Assembly (NCBI RefSeq): GCF_021245985.1
Contig: NZ_JAJQXA010000018.1
Span: forward strand, 34,010 to 98,009
Direction: 5' to 3'
DNA: 64,000 nt
Origin: Flavobacterium soyae
GTDB taxonomy: Bacteria; Bacteroidota; Bacteroidia; Flavobacteriales; Flavobacteriaceae
The position numbers and the translations under genes were made by a program. The notes beneath the pieces were generated by a model. That model had not been told where the DNA came from, made no database searches, and worked only from the letters and a program-made list of their open reading frames with translations. Below, piece by piece: positions 9,605 through 19,300 of the stretch. The stretch's first letter is position 1, and each line of letters starts with the position of its first letter.

Positions 9605-12600
9605 TTATAATGTAAAATTAAGCCCCGCCGTAAAAGTGGTTGGCTGTGGATATCCAAATCCCGCATTTTCAGGGTCTACACCTGTAAAACTTTTAGCATC
9701 AATGATCAATAAATTCTGACCGCTGATGTAAAATCTAAAGCTGTCGAAATTCATTTTTTTCAATAAATCTTTTGGCAGGCTGTAGCCAAATTGTAAAACA
9801 CGCAGTTTAAGATAGTTTCCGTTTTCTACATAATAAGTAGAGAATCTTGATTCTGCATTTCTGTCTACAGTTGTTAAAGCCGGAATTGTAGAGTTTGGAT
9901 TATCTAAAGACCAGGCGTTTAATAAACGAGTTCCTTTGTTAGAACCTACGTCATCAACACTCCAAAAATCAGTTTGGTATTTTGTATTATTAATTACGTC
10001 AACATTACTTGCTCCTTCCCAGAAAGTAGTGAAATCCCAATTTTTATATCCTAATCCTAAATTAAATCCGTAAAGCAACCCTGGGTTTGGATTCCCAATC
10101 CAGGTACGATCTTTATCTGTAATAGTTCCATCTCCATTTAAATCTTTGTAGCGAATTCTTCCAAGGCCTTTTCCTTCCTGATTAGCCGAATTGTCTACTT
10201 CGCCCTGACTTTTAAACAATCCGTCAGCCACATAGCCGTACATAGAATTGATTGGTCGGCCTAAAATATTATCGTTTAATCCGTCACCGCCATAATTGTT
10301 TTTTACTTCATCCGGCAATTGTGTAATCTTGTTTTTGTTTGCCGAAACGTTAGCCGAAATATCATATTTTAATCCAAAAGAAGTTTCATCATGATATCCT
10401 AAAGTAAATTCCCATCCTTTATTTTCCATGGAGGCGCCGTTTACCCAGCGATTTCCACCTTCGCCAATTACTCCTAAATAAGGCGGTAAAACCAAAATGT
10501 CTTCTGTTTTTTTGATGTAATAATCAACAGAACCGCTTAATTTTTGTTTGAATAATCCAAAATCTAAACCGATGTTGGTTTGTGTAGTCGTTTCCCATTT
10601 TAAATCATCATTTCCGGATTGCGTTGCGATAAAACCGGACGGAAGCAAACCGTTTCCGTTTCCTGCAATGTCATAAGCCGTACCGTAAGAAGTTGCCCAG
10701 GTTGGACTTCCGCCGGCATAACTAGCCAAATACAAACTGTAAACGGCTGTATTACTAATTTCCTGATTTCCGGTTTGTCCCCATCCTGCTCTTAATTTTA
10801 AATCTGAGAAAACAGGGGCATTATTTTTAATGAAATTTTCATTACTGATTCTCCATCCTGCCGAAACTGCCGGAAAGGTTCCGAATTGATTGTTTTTCCC
10901 AAAACGGGAAGAACCATCACGACGAATTGTAGCCGAAAGCAAATAACGATTATCAAACTCATAATCTGCTTTTCCAAAGTAAGAAAGTAATGAATATGTA
11001 GTTGATGTTCCGCTTGTAAACGATTCTCCAGTTCCTGCATCAGGATACATATAATCTGGTGTTTCGATCAAAAAGTCATTTTTGCGCAAAGTTGTTGTGT
11101 CGTAAATGTCTTTGTACATCTCGGTTCCAGCCATTAAATTCAAATTGCTTTTTCCGAAATTCAAACTATAAATTGCAGTATTTGTCCAGGTCCATTTATC
11201 GCTCACCGATTGATCAATTGTAACCGATGTCTGATCGTTTTGCAGATAACCCGATTTATAACTTCTTTGTAAAGTACGTTTTTTGTAAAACCCGTAATCG
11301 ATACCAAAACTGGTTTTGACGTGAAGATTTTTGATGATTTCTAAATCGGCATACGCATTACCAAAAAGACGTAAATAATCGTATTTATTGTCTTTATTAT
11401 ATTCTAAAAGACGAACCGGATTTTGTCTGTCATTCATTCCGCCTACCGGTCCGCCCCAGCCTTTTCCGTCAACGGTATGTACCGGAATAATTGGCACAGC
11501 GCGAAGAGCCTGTTCTAAAACTCCGGGATCAGTAACTTCGTTGGTACGATTGAAACTGAAATTTTCTCCAATAACTAATTTGCCGTCAAAATATTTATAA
11601 GAACCATTCATTCTGGCAGAAATTCTTTCGAAATCAGTTGTTTTTACAACGCCTTCATTTTCATAATAGCCCAAAGAAAAAACATAACTTCCTTTATCTG
11701 ATGCATTTGAAACTGACAAATCATAAGATTCGGCAATTCCGGTTTGTGAAATTGCATCATACCAATCTGTATCAGAGGATTTCAGCGTTTTTTCTGCATC
11801 TAAATATTCCGGAATTATAATATTGTTTAGCTGTGGTTTATTGTTATTTACCGACCAGTCAAACTGGTAACGCAGGTTATTATTGTTCGGGTTTAAGCCG
11901 TCATTAATATTGGCCTGCCATAGAGCCTGACCAAATTGGTTCGCATTCATCACATCCAGCTTTCTCGAATAATTTGAAATGGAAGTATAAGTGCTAAAAT
12001 TAATCCTCATTTTGCCTTCTTTTCCTTTTTTGGTCGTAATGATAATTACACCGTTTGAAGCACGGGAACCATAAATACTTGCCGAAGAAGCATCTTTTAA
12101 AACCTGAATTGTTTCAATGTCATTCGGGTTTAATTCCTGCATTCCAGACTTGGTTGGCATTCCGTCAATTACATAAAGCGGATCTGTGTTGTTTAAAGTT
12201 CCTACACCACGAATCACCACTTTTGTATTGGCACCGCTCGGAGATCCGTCAGACGAAATTTTCACCCCCGCTACTCTTCCTTGTAACGCTTTAATTGGGT
12301 TTGGTTCCGGCTGTTTCATGACTTCCTTCATGTTTACAACAGCAACTGCTCCGGTAATATCGGTTTTCTTTTGTTTTGAATATCCTGTTACAACAACTTC
12401 ATTCAGTTGATTGTTATCGAGTTTTAAAATGATTTTTAATGTTTTTTCTCCTTTAACAGAAATTGACTGCGGTGTAAATCCGATAAAAGAAACAACAATT
12501 ACGGCATCTGAACTGATTTCCTGGAAAGAAAAATTTCCATCAAAATCTGTCGCTGTACTGGTATTTGTACCAGAGATAATTACAGTCGCTCCCGGAAGCG

Positions 12601-12709
12601 GCATTCCGTCATCTGACGAAATTACTGTTCCTTTAATTCCTCCTTCCTGCGCTGTCATAATCAGCATCGGAAAAAAGAAAAATAGAAAATAAATAATTTT
12701 GGTTTTCAT
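9605..12709 (-). CDS. SusC-like TonB-dependent outer-membrane transporter
   Basis: A 1034-residue SusC/RagA family barrel. Order: signal peptide (1-20, ending MTAQ), carboxypeptidase-D-like regulatory domain (about 24-100, with GTVISSDDGMPLPGATVII), TonB box region (LNEVVVTGYSKQKK, about 105-118), plug domain with the SusC signatures VVIRGVGTLNNTDPLYVIDG and ASIYGSRASNGVIIITTKKG, then the beta-barrel to a final aromatic-rich TFTAGLNFTL strand. It imports fructo-oligosaccharides with SusD, driven by TonB. It lies between GH32 (22-base gap) and SusD (21-base gap) in one operon. Confidence 0.96.
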   Translation of the reverse strand: MKTKIIYFLFFFFPMLIMTAQEGGIKGTVISSDDGMPLPGATVIISGTNTSTATDFDGNFSFQEISSDAVIVVSFIGFTPQSISVKGEKTLKIILKLDNNQLNEVVVTGYSKQKKTDITGAVAVVNMKEVMKQPEPNPIKALQGRVAGVKISSDGSPSGANTKVVIRGVGTLNNTDPLYVIDGMPTKSGMQELNPNDIETIQVLKDASSASIYGSRASNGVIIITTKKGKEGKMRINFSTYTSISNYSRKLDVMNANQFGQALWQANINDGLNPNNNNLRYQFDWSVNNNKPQLNNIIIPEYLDAEKTLKSSDTDWYDAISQTGIAESYDLSVSNASDKGSYVFSLGYYENEGVVKTTDFERISARMNGSYKYFDGKLVIGENFSFNRTNEVTDPGVLEQALRAVPIIPVHTVDGKGWGGPVGGMNDRQNPVRLLEYNKDNKYDYLRLFGNAYADLEIIKNLHVKTSFGIDYGFYKKRTLQRSYKSGYLQNDQTSVTIDQSVSDKWTWTNTAIYSLNFGKSNLNLMAGTEMYKDIYDTTTLRKNDFLIETPDYMYPDAGTGESFTSGTSTTYSLLSYFGKADYEFDNRYLLSATIRRDGSSRFGKNNQFGTFPAVSAGWRISNENFIKNNAPVFSDLKLRAGWGQTGNQEISNTAVYSLYLASYAGGSPTWATSYGTAYDIAGNGNGLLPSGFIATQSGNDDLKWETTTQTNIGLDFGLFKQKLSGSVDYYIKKTEDILVLPPYLGVIGEGGNRWVNGASMENKGWEFTLGYHDETSFGLKYDISANVSANKNKITQLPDEVKNNYGGDGLNDNILGRPINSMYGYVADGLFKSQGEVDNSANQEGKGLGRIRYKDLNGDGTITDKDRTWIGNPNPGLLYGFNLGLGYKNWDFTTFWEGASNVDVINNTKYQTDFWSVDDVGSNKGTRLLNAWSLDNPNSTIPALTTVDRNAESRFSTYYVENGNYLKLRVLQFGYSLPKDLLKKMNFDSFRFYISGQNLLIIDAKSFTGVDPENAGFGYPQPTTFTAGLNFTL

Positions 12710-12731
12710 AGTTAGTGGTTTTGGTTTTTAG

Positions 12732-14339
12732 TTAGTTTATATTTAATTGGTTAAATACGAGATTGCTCAATTCGATTCCTTGGGTTGAAGAAACGGACAG
12801 AGAAGTAAATGGCTGGTTTGAGAAAAAGATTTCGGTCATTACCTTTTCGCCATTATTGTAAAATATTTCAATAGATGTTTTGTCTAAAATGATTTTAAAA
12901 ACACCTTCTTTTTGATTTCCATCTAAAGTTGCTTTGGTAATTGCTGCAGCAAATTTTTCTGAGAAATCGTTTTTTCCTGATTTCGAACGATCCACAAATA
13001 AATAATGATCTGAATTATTTATTCCGAAAGTCAAAGATTCACCAACTGCGTTTGAAAGTGTGAAAGTGTATGTATCTTGTTTTAAGTTTTTTAAATTAAA
13101 ATTGATAATTGCCTGAGTTAAATCAATTTTTCCTGCTTCAGGAATTGAAAGTTTTCCTTTTCCTTTCAGGCTTTTTACTTTAAGGGTTTTAGAAACATAT
13201 TTGTTAATCTCTTTCACCGGACTGCTAACTAAACTATAGTCATTTCCTTTTTTGATTAACTGAATTTCGCGAGCAATGGTAGCAGCGCTTCTCCAGCCAA
13301 AAGTTGGTACTTGCTGCGCATAATCCCAATTAGACATCCAGCCAATAAATAATCGCCGTCCGTCTGCGCTTGGAACATTATTCCAGGTTACACCTGCATA
13401 ATTATCTTTTCCGTAATCAATCCAAACGGCTTTTTCCTGTTCTACTCTTTTGGCAAAATTTGCATCAGGCGTAAAAGTTTTTCCGTCAAAATCTCCAATA
13501 AAATACTGTGTTCCTGAACCTCCATTGGCGCCGCCTGGATTTAAACTCTGAATTAAAACCCATTTGGTTTCATTGGTTCCCTGCACTTTTATCTGAAAGA
13601 AATCCGGGCATTCCCAAACACCTCCGTGAGCTCCGATATTTTTTCCGAAATCCGATAAATATTCCCAGTTTTTAAGGTCTTTCGATTTATAAAACTGAGA
13701 TCGATCTTGCGCCGCCAAAACTAATATCCATTGTTTGTGCGTTTCATCCCAAGTTGCTTTTGGATCACGAAAATCACGAATTCCGGGGTTTTTCACGACA
13801 GGATTTCCTTCCTCAAATTTCTGCCATGTAAAACCGTTGTCGTTAGAATACGCAATATCCTGCTGCTCAACATCAATTTTATTTTCTTTTTCTTTTGTCA
13901 TATTATGCAGCGTATAAATCGCTACAATTGGAGCTGTTTTTCCGGTTCCTAAACCTGATGTATTATTTACATCAACAACAGCACTTCCTGAAAAAATGTA
14001 TTTGTCATTGTCGGGATAAATTGCAATGGGCTGTTCTTCCCATTTTATTAAATCTTTGCTGATTGCATGTCCCCAATGCATTGGTCCCCATTTATTTCCG
14101 TCAGGATAATGCTGGAAGAATAAATGATAATATCCGTTAGCATAAAACATTCCGTTAGGATCATTCATCCAGCCTTTTTTGGGTGTAAAATGAAAGTTCG
14201 GACGGTACATTTTTTCTTCTGCAGGAGTTGACACCGAAACAACAGTCGTTTGTGCAGCAGCCAAGTATGGTTTACAACCTCCTATTGAGAGTATTACTGC
14301 ACTATAAAATGCCAGCGGCAGATGTTTCTTTGATTTCAT
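12732..14339 (-). CDS. GH32 beta-fructosidase (levanase/inulinase type) lipoprotein
   Basis: A 535-residue glycoside hydrolase 32. Catalytic residues visible: nucleophile Asp60 in WMNDPNG, transition-state stabiliser Asp192 in FRDP, acid/base Glu243 in WECPDF. The five-blade propeller is followed by the usual C-terminal beta-sandwich (about 400-535; DKTSIEIFYNNGE). The N-terminus ends in a lipobox-like SIGGC (Cys22), so it is probably lipid anchored. The residues after the cysteine (KPYLAA) have no acidic export signal, which hints at a periplasm-facing enzyme. Its start lies inside the preceding MFS gene (38-base overlap), implying coupled translation. It releases fructose from levan, inulin or sucrose-type substrates; endo versus exo action cannot be told. 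Confidence 0.93.
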   Translation of the reverse strand: MKSKKHLPLAFYSAVILSIGGCKPYLAAAQTTVVSVSTPAEEKMYRPNFHFTPKKGWMNDPNGMFYANGYYHLFFQHYPDGNKWGPMHWGHAISKDLIKWEEQPIAIYPDNDKYIFSGSAVVDVNNTSGLGTGKTAPIVAIYTLHNMTKEKENKIDVEQQDIAYSNDNGFTWQKFEEGNPVVKNPGIRDFRDPKATWDETHKQWILVLAAQDRSQFYKSKDLKNWEYLSDFGKNIGAHGGVWECPDFFQIKVQGTNETKWVLIQSLNPGGANGGSGTQYFIGDFDGKTFTPDANFAKRVEQEKAVWIDYGKDNYAGVTWNNVPSADGRRLFIGWMSNWDYAQQVPTFGWRSAATIAREIQLIKKGNDYSLVSSPVKEINKYVSKTLKVKSLKGKGKLSIPEAGKIDLTQAIINFNLKNLKQDTYTFTLSNAVGESLTFGINNSDHYLFVDRSKSGKNDFSEKFAAAITKATLDGNQKEGVFKIILDKTSIEIFYNNGEKVMTEIFFSNQPFTSLSVSSTQGIELSNLVFNQLNIN

Positions 14340-15660
14340 GTTTTTTGGTATTTTTTTTGGTTAGATTTTCACTTAATACTTCTAAAGAAATCCCTTTGGT
14401 TTCCGGCATCATAAAAATTACAAACAGCAATTGAAGCACCATCATCAAAGTGAAAATTAAAAAGACGACTTCCGGGCCAATTTCTGAGAATAACATTGGA
14501 ATTAAAGATGGAATAATCGCTGCCAGAACCCAATGTACTGAACTTCCAAAAGCCTGTCCTGAAGCACGAATGTGATTTGGAAAAATTTCTGAGATGAAAA
14601 CCCAGATAACGGCTCCCTGCCCGATGGCGTGCGAAGCAATGAATAAGAAAAGAAAAACAGGTACTGATAATCCTCCCCAATTGTAATAAAAAGAAGCAGA
14701 AACTAATCCTAAAGAAATAATATATCCGATTGAACCAATGTACATTAACAACTTTCTTCCTAATTTGTCAATTAATGCTACGCCGATTAAAGTAAATATA
14801 AGATTCGTAATTCCGATTCCGATACTGCTTAATAAAGCGGTATTTTGTCCTAAACCTGCTTCTTCAAAAATTCTTGGTGCATAATATAAAAAGGCATTGA
14901 TTCCAGAAAACTGATTGAAAAATGCAATTAAAAAGGCCAGCATTAGCGGAAAACGGTATTTTTTCATGAAGATGTTTTCGTGTTTCGTAACACCATTTTC
15001 TCTTGAATCGTCCATAATGGCTGCAAGACTTGCAGACGGATCAATTTTAAACAACACTTTACGTGCTTCTTCATCTCGATTTTTAGATAATAACCATCTC
15101 GGGCTTTCCGGAATTGTAAGTATAAAAAGAATATAAATAAAAGACGGAATAGCCTGAACTCCAATCATCCAGCGCCAGGCGTTTTCGCCAATATCTTTTA
15201 AAAAGTAATTGGATATAAAAGCAATTAAGATTCCTAATACAATATTAAACTGATATAAAGCTACTAATCGTCCGCGTTTGTCAGCCGGAGCAATTTCAGA
15301 AACATAAGCCGGAGCGGCAATGGTTGAAGCGCCAACACCTAAACCTCCAATAAATCTAAATGCAGCAAAAACATAAGGGTCATTTGCAAAAGCCGCACCA
15401 ATGGCTGAAAGGAAATATAGAATCCCAATCCAAAACAGTGTTTTTTTACGGCCTATTTTATTTGTTGGGATTCCTCCAAAAATAGCACCTACAACGGTTC
15501 CCCAAAGTGCCATTGCCATGACAACAGATCCGTGAAAAGCATCAGATGAATGCCAAAGAAGCTGTAATTGTTTATCAGCTCCCGAAATAACTACGGTATC
15601 AAAACCGAATAGAAAACCTGCCAGTGCAGCAGTAACAGACCAAATCAATATCTTATTCAT
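14302..15660 (-). CDS. Sugar-porter MFS permease, probable fructose importer
   Basis: A 452-residue inner-membrane permease and first gene of the fructan operon. Seen: GFLFGFDTVVISGA (helix 1), NKIGRKKT (loop 2-3), RFIGGLGVGAST, PADKRGRLVALYQ, IPESPRWLL (mid-protein), DKLGRKLLMYIGS (loop 8-9) and PETKGISLEVL after helix 12, all diagnostic of the sugar porter family, with normal length. It overlaps the GH32 gene by 38 bases. Fructose as substrate follows from the locus (GH32, fructokinase); the equivalent permease is common in fructan PULs. The 636-base upstream gap should hold the operon promoter, but I found no convincing -33/-7 pair. Confidence 0.92.
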   Translation of the reverse strand: MNKILIWSVTAALAGFLFGFDTVVISGADKQLQLLWHSSDAFHGSVVMAMALWGTVVGAIFGGIPTNKIGRKKTLFWIGILYFLSAIGAAFANDPYVFAAFRFIGGLGVGASTIAAPAYVSEIAPADKRGRLVALYQFNIVLGILIAFISNYFLKDIGENAWRWMIGVQAIPSFIYILFILTIPESPRWLLSKNRDEEARKVLFKIDPSASLAAIMDDSRENGVTKHENIFMKKYRFPLMLAFLIAFFNQFSGINAFLYYAPRIFEEAGLGQNTALLSSIGIGITNLIFTLIGVALIDKLGRKLLMYIGSIGYIISLGLVSASFYYNWGGLSVPVFLFLFIASHAIGQGAVIWVFISEIFPNHIRASGQAFGSSVHWVLAAIIPSLIPMLFSEIGPEVVFLIFTLMMVLQLLFVIFMMPETKGISLEVLSENLTKKNTKKHEIKETSAAGIL

Positions 15661-15977
15661 TGTACATGTATTAAAAACTTATTGCTAAGATATCCGCAAA
15701 AAAATCAACTTATTTTTAATGATGTTACAATTTAATTCTATAATTATTAATAGTTTGATACTTAAACAGCAAAACCTTTATTTACAAGGCTTTACAGGAT
15801 TTAAAATTTATTTACGAAAACCGTGTAGTTTCGATTTTGTTACATTAGGTTAGAAATTGATACCTTATTTTCTTGAAAAAGGAACTAAGTAACAAAGGTA
15901 CTGAGGTTCTAAGTTGTTAAAATTATAAGTACAGAAGATTTTAGGTTAAAATTTTAAGAACTATTTCTCTTTTTTTG

Positions 15978-16107
15978 AATTGCCTCCAGCTTCAGCTGGA
16001 GTTATAAAATAAAGGCAAGAATGGCTTTAGCCAAAATAATAAAGCTTTTTGGCTAAAGCCGCATTTATGACCAATCCTATAACCTCCAGCTGAAGCTGGA
16101 GGCAATT
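15978..16107. repeat. BIME-like nested palindromic repeat
   Basis: The arm at 15978-16006 (AATTGCCTCCAGCTTCAGCT onward) is the reverse complement of 16078-16107 with a one-base difference. Inside it, GGCTTTAGCC (16023-16032) pairs with GGCTAAAGCC (16051-16060). The whole 130 bases can fold as a stem within a stem. A third, partial copy of the right arm (20 identical bases) lies at 16251-16270, just before the HTCS stop. The design resembles REP/BIME elements; no RAYT transposase gene is in the window. The rest of 15661-15977 is AT-rich, with low-complexity GGTTCTAAG-type sequence near 15880-15920. Confidence 0.75.
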
Positions 16108-16154
16108 TAAATCTCCTAATCTCTCACAAAGGTGCAAAGCTTAAACATAATATT

Positions 16155-16235
16155 GTCATTTCTACGAAGGAGACCCGAGCGATAGCGGTCTTTTCGAGAT
16201 TAATTCTATTTATTTCCCAAGGTTGAAACCTTGGG
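16155..16235. repeat. Interspersed repeat fragment and short hairpin
   Basis: GTCATTTCTACGAAGGAGAC followed by CCGAGCGATAGCGG (from 16155) is a variant of the element at 52600-52727, where the same words occur as GTCATTTCGACCGAAGGGAG and CTCGAGCGATAGCG. Directly after it, CCCAAGGTT and AACCTTGGG (16216-16235) form a nine-base stem with a two-base loop. These are non-coding and may help end transcription of the upstream HTCS or the operon. Confidence 0.55.
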
Positions 16236-16296
16236 CTATGGACATTGAACTGAAGCTGGAGGCAATTTAAGATCTTCTAATCTCTCAAGATTCTAA

Positions 16297-19035
16297 CTAA
16301 TTTGACAATTTGTATTCCTTTGGTGAAATTCCAAATTTATTCTTAAAAGCTGTAGAAAAGTAGTTTGGAGAAGAGAATCCAAGCGAGTATGCAATTTCAG
16401 AAATATTCATCTCATTTGACTTTAAAAGCTCTGCGGCCTTCTCTAATTTTACATTATTGATATGATCGCTGATATTAATTCCGATAATGGCTTTCACCTT
16501 TCGATACAGCTGAACTCTTGAAACCCCAAGTTTATCTGCTAAATCTTCAACCGAAAATTTAGGATCTTCAACATTCTTCTTAATAATATCATTCATTTTG
16601 GTAATAAATGATTGTTCCTGATTTCCAAATTTAGACTCAGGTTCAACGCGATAAATATTATTAGTATAATAATAACGAAGTTTTTCTCTGTTGAAAAGCA
16701 GGCTCGAAATCGACTGTTTTAAAATAGAAAGGCTAAATGGTTTGGTAAGATATTGATCTACCCCGCTTTGTAATCCTTTTAAAACAGATTCCTTGTTACT
16801 TTGTGCCGTTAAAATAATAATTGGAATATGTGACGAACGTAAATCCTTTTTCAATTCTTTACTAATCTCGTAACCGTCTTTATCAACGAGGTTAATGTCG
16901 CAAATAATAATATCGGGAATAATTTCCATTGCTTTTTCAACAGCATCGCTTCCGTCAGAACTATGAACTACATATTCGTTTGATAATTTTGCTTTTAGAA
17001 ATGTAACCAAATCTATATTGTCTTCTATAACCAAAAGAGTATGTTTTTCTGATTCAGAAATTACATTTACTTCATTTATATCAGATCCTATATCTAAATT
17101 ATCTGTTATTAAATTGGGAGTTACATTTAGATTTTCGGCTTTATTTATAATTTCAGAAGGCTGCAAATGGCTGTTTCCTTTTAATAAGGTAATTACAAAC
17201 TCGCTTCCTTGTTTTGATTTTAATTCAATAGTTCCCTGATGCAAAAGCACAAATTCTTTAGAAAGATGAAGTCCTATTCCTGAACTGTTTTTATTATTAT
17301 TTGAAGCTCTGAAAAACGGATTAAAAACGTTAGACAATTCATTTTCAGGTATTCCAATTCCTGAATCTTTAAAACTAATTTTAACCGTATTGTCTTGATT
17401 TTCTATAATCGAAATAGCTATTTTTCCGTTATCAGGCGTAAATTTGAAAGCATTCGAAAGCAGATTGAAATATACTTTATCCATCAAACCTTTGTCAATA
17501 AACAGTTCCAGATTTTTATTTTTACACGTAAGCTGAAAATCTATATTTCTGCGTGCAGCTTCGCCTTTAAAGTTGGTCATTACTTCGTTTGTAAAATCAT
17601 AAATCTTAGTATTTGAAGCTCTTAACGTAAATTTTTGCTCCTCGATTTTTCTAAAATCCAATAGCTGATTTATTAATCGCAGCAATCTGTTTGAGTTTTT
17701 ATGAATCAGTTTTACTTCATCAATAAGTGCAGTACCTTTAATTTTTTCATTTTCAATTAATGATTCTACATAACTCATAATCAAAGTTATGGGCGTTTTG
17801 AATTCGTGTGAAAGTCCTGTAAAAAAATTCAGTTTTGCTTCATTGCTTCTTTCCGCAATTTTTGCCATTTCCTGAATTTCATTATTCTGGTCAATTACGG
17901 TTTGATTAATTCTTTCGAGTTGTTTTTTCTTTCTTGAAATAGAAATAGTCGAATAAATACTGTAAATCGTCAAACTCAAAATAATCACTAGAAAAAAGCT
18001 CATTAACCTAACCAGGTTATTCTGCGAAGCATATTCTCTTTCCTGCACTTTTATCGCTCCTTGCTGCGACTCAATAACCGTTTGCTGCTGATCGACTTTA
18101 TCCATTTGGTTTTCGATAATTTCAGCATTATTTCGGTCGATAACAATTGTATTGAGGATATTATTTTTAGAAATTGGCTCTTTATTGTACATTTTTAAGG
18201 CCAGTTTCAGCGCTTCGTTTCCTCCTGTCGGGTATAAAATAGTTCCGTCCAAAACACCATTTTTTACCAATTCTATTCCGCCATTGACGGTATTCAATCC
18301 GTCAACGCCAATAAATTTAATTTTCTTTTCTAATCCCACTGTTTTTGCCGTTTCCCACGCACTTAAAGCCATACGATCGTTATGGGCAAAAATATATTCA
18401 ATATCAGGATTTTGTAAAAGAATTGCTTTTAAAGGCGCTTTAACTGATTCTCCTTCCCAATCCCCGTGAATGATATTTTCAATTTTGAAACGCTTGTTAT
18501 CATTGATTATCTGATCGAATCCGAGGCTGCGCTCATACGCTGGCGATGAGCCATTTGCTCCGGTAATTTCGATAATTTTACCCGAGTCTTTGCTGTGCGA
18601 AATAATATATCGGGCGGCAATTCTGCCAATTTCTATGTTATCGGCTCCAAGATAAGCGGTGTAATTTTCGCCATCAATTTTACGGTCTACTACAAGAACC
18701 GGGATTCCGGCTTTTATCGATTTTTCGACAACGGCGGTTAAAGGCTTAGATTGAATTGGAGATACAATAATAACATCTACTTTATTAGAAATGAATCTTT
18801 CTATGTCTTCAATTTGCCTCTCGATATTATTATTGGCGTCGCTAATTTTTAAATCGACTTCAGGCCGCAATGATGCTTCAATTTTTATGGAGCTGTTCAT
18901 TTGTTTGCGCCAATCATCTGTGGTCATCGCCTGAGAAAATCCTACTTTGATTTTATCTCCCTGTTTTTGTTTACAGGAGACTAAACTTAATGATGCTAAA
19001 AGTAACATCAAAATATATTTTATAAATTGATACAT
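16297..19035 (-). CDS. HTCS regulator with periplasmic sugar-binding-protein sensor (fructose sensor type)
   Basis: A 912-residue hybrid regulator. Domains: N-terminal segment ending LSLVSC (a lipobox, Cys21), a type I periplasmic-binding domain of the RbsB/LacI fold (about 30-310; KIKVGFSQAM, DVIIVSPIQSKPL, VLVVDRKIDG, IFAHNDRMALSAWE, FIGVDGLN), one membrane helix (about 344-362), coiled coil, HisKA with SHEFKTP (His410), HATPase (SGIGLHLSKEF), receiver with Asp713 (IIICDINLVDKDG) and an AraC-type HTH (about 810-905). This architecture matches the Bacteroides fructan HTCS BT1754, whose periplasmic domain binds fructose. Placement beside MFS, GH32, SusCD and fructokinase makes it the likely activator of that operon. 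The lipobox ahead of the sensor domain is unusual. Confidence 0.93.
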   Translation of the reverse strand: MYQFIKYILMLLLASLSLVSCKQKQGDKIKVGFSQAMTTDDWRKQMNSSIKIEASLRPEVDLKISDANNNIERQIEDIERFISNKVDVIIVSPIQSKPLTAVVEKSIKAGIPVLVVDRKIDGENYTAYLGADNIEIGRIAARYIISHSKDSGKIIEITGANGSSPAYERSLGFDQIINDNKRFKIENIIHGDWEGESVKAPLKAILLQNPDIEYIFAHNDRMALSAWETAKTVGLEKKIKFIGVDGLNTVNGGIELVKNGVLDGTILYPTGGNEALKLALKMYNKEPISKNNILNTIVIDRNNAEIIENQMDKVDQQQTVIESQQGAIKVQEREYASQNNLVRLMSFFLVIILSLTIYSIYSTISISRKKKQLERINQTVIDQNNEIQEMAKIAERSNEAKLNFFTGLSHEFKTPITLIMSYVESLIENEKIKGTALIDEVKLIHKNSNRLLRLINQLLDFRKIEEQKFTLRASNTKIYDFTNEVMTNFKGEAARRNIDFQLTCKNKNLELFIDKGLMDKVYFNLLSNAFKFTPDNGKIAISIIENQDNTVKISFKDSGIGIPENELSNVFNPFFRASNNNKNSSGIGLHLSKEFVLLHQGTIELKSKQGSEFVITLLKGNSHLQPSEIINKAENLNVTPNLITDNLDIGSDINEVNVISESEKHTLLVIEDNIDLVTFLKAKLSNEYVVHSSDGSDAVEKAMEIIPDIIICDINLVDKDGYEISKELKKDLRSSHIPIIILTAQSNKESVLKGLQSGVDQYLTKPFSLSILKQSISSLLFNREKLRYYYTNNIYRVEPESKFGNQEQSFITKMNDIIKKNVEDPKFSVEDLADKLGVSRVQLYRKVKAIIGINISDHINNVKLEKAAELLKSNEMNISEIAYSLGFSSPNYFSTAFKNKFGISPKEYKLSN

Positions 19036-19217
19036 GAAATTGTGAGTTTATGTAAATAAAAATGAGTCCTTAAAAAATACCTTCTCGTACCAACAACTTG
19101 CCAAAATAATTAGGAAGGATTATTTTGCGATGACAAGTAAGAAGGATGTATAATTAAAAAAGTAAAATTAAACTTTTATTTCATGCATGCAAATCGGTAA
19201 AGAAATATCTGTAAACG

Positions 19218-19247
19218 AAAAAAGAGGATTTAAAAATCCTCTTTTTT
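19218..19247 (-). terminator. Intrinsic terminator, probably ending the rha-lut transcript
   Basis: AAAAAGAGGATT (from 19219) pairs with ATCCTCTTTTTTT across a short A-rich loop; the T-run on either strand suits an intrinsic terminator. Between it and the lutC stop there is only repeat sequence, so it would be the first stop signal for the minus-strand rhamnose/lactate transcript. Confidence 0.6.
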
Positions 19248-19300
19248 TATATAAATCAATATTTTGTCCACATATTTTGCGACAAATATTGCCATCAATT

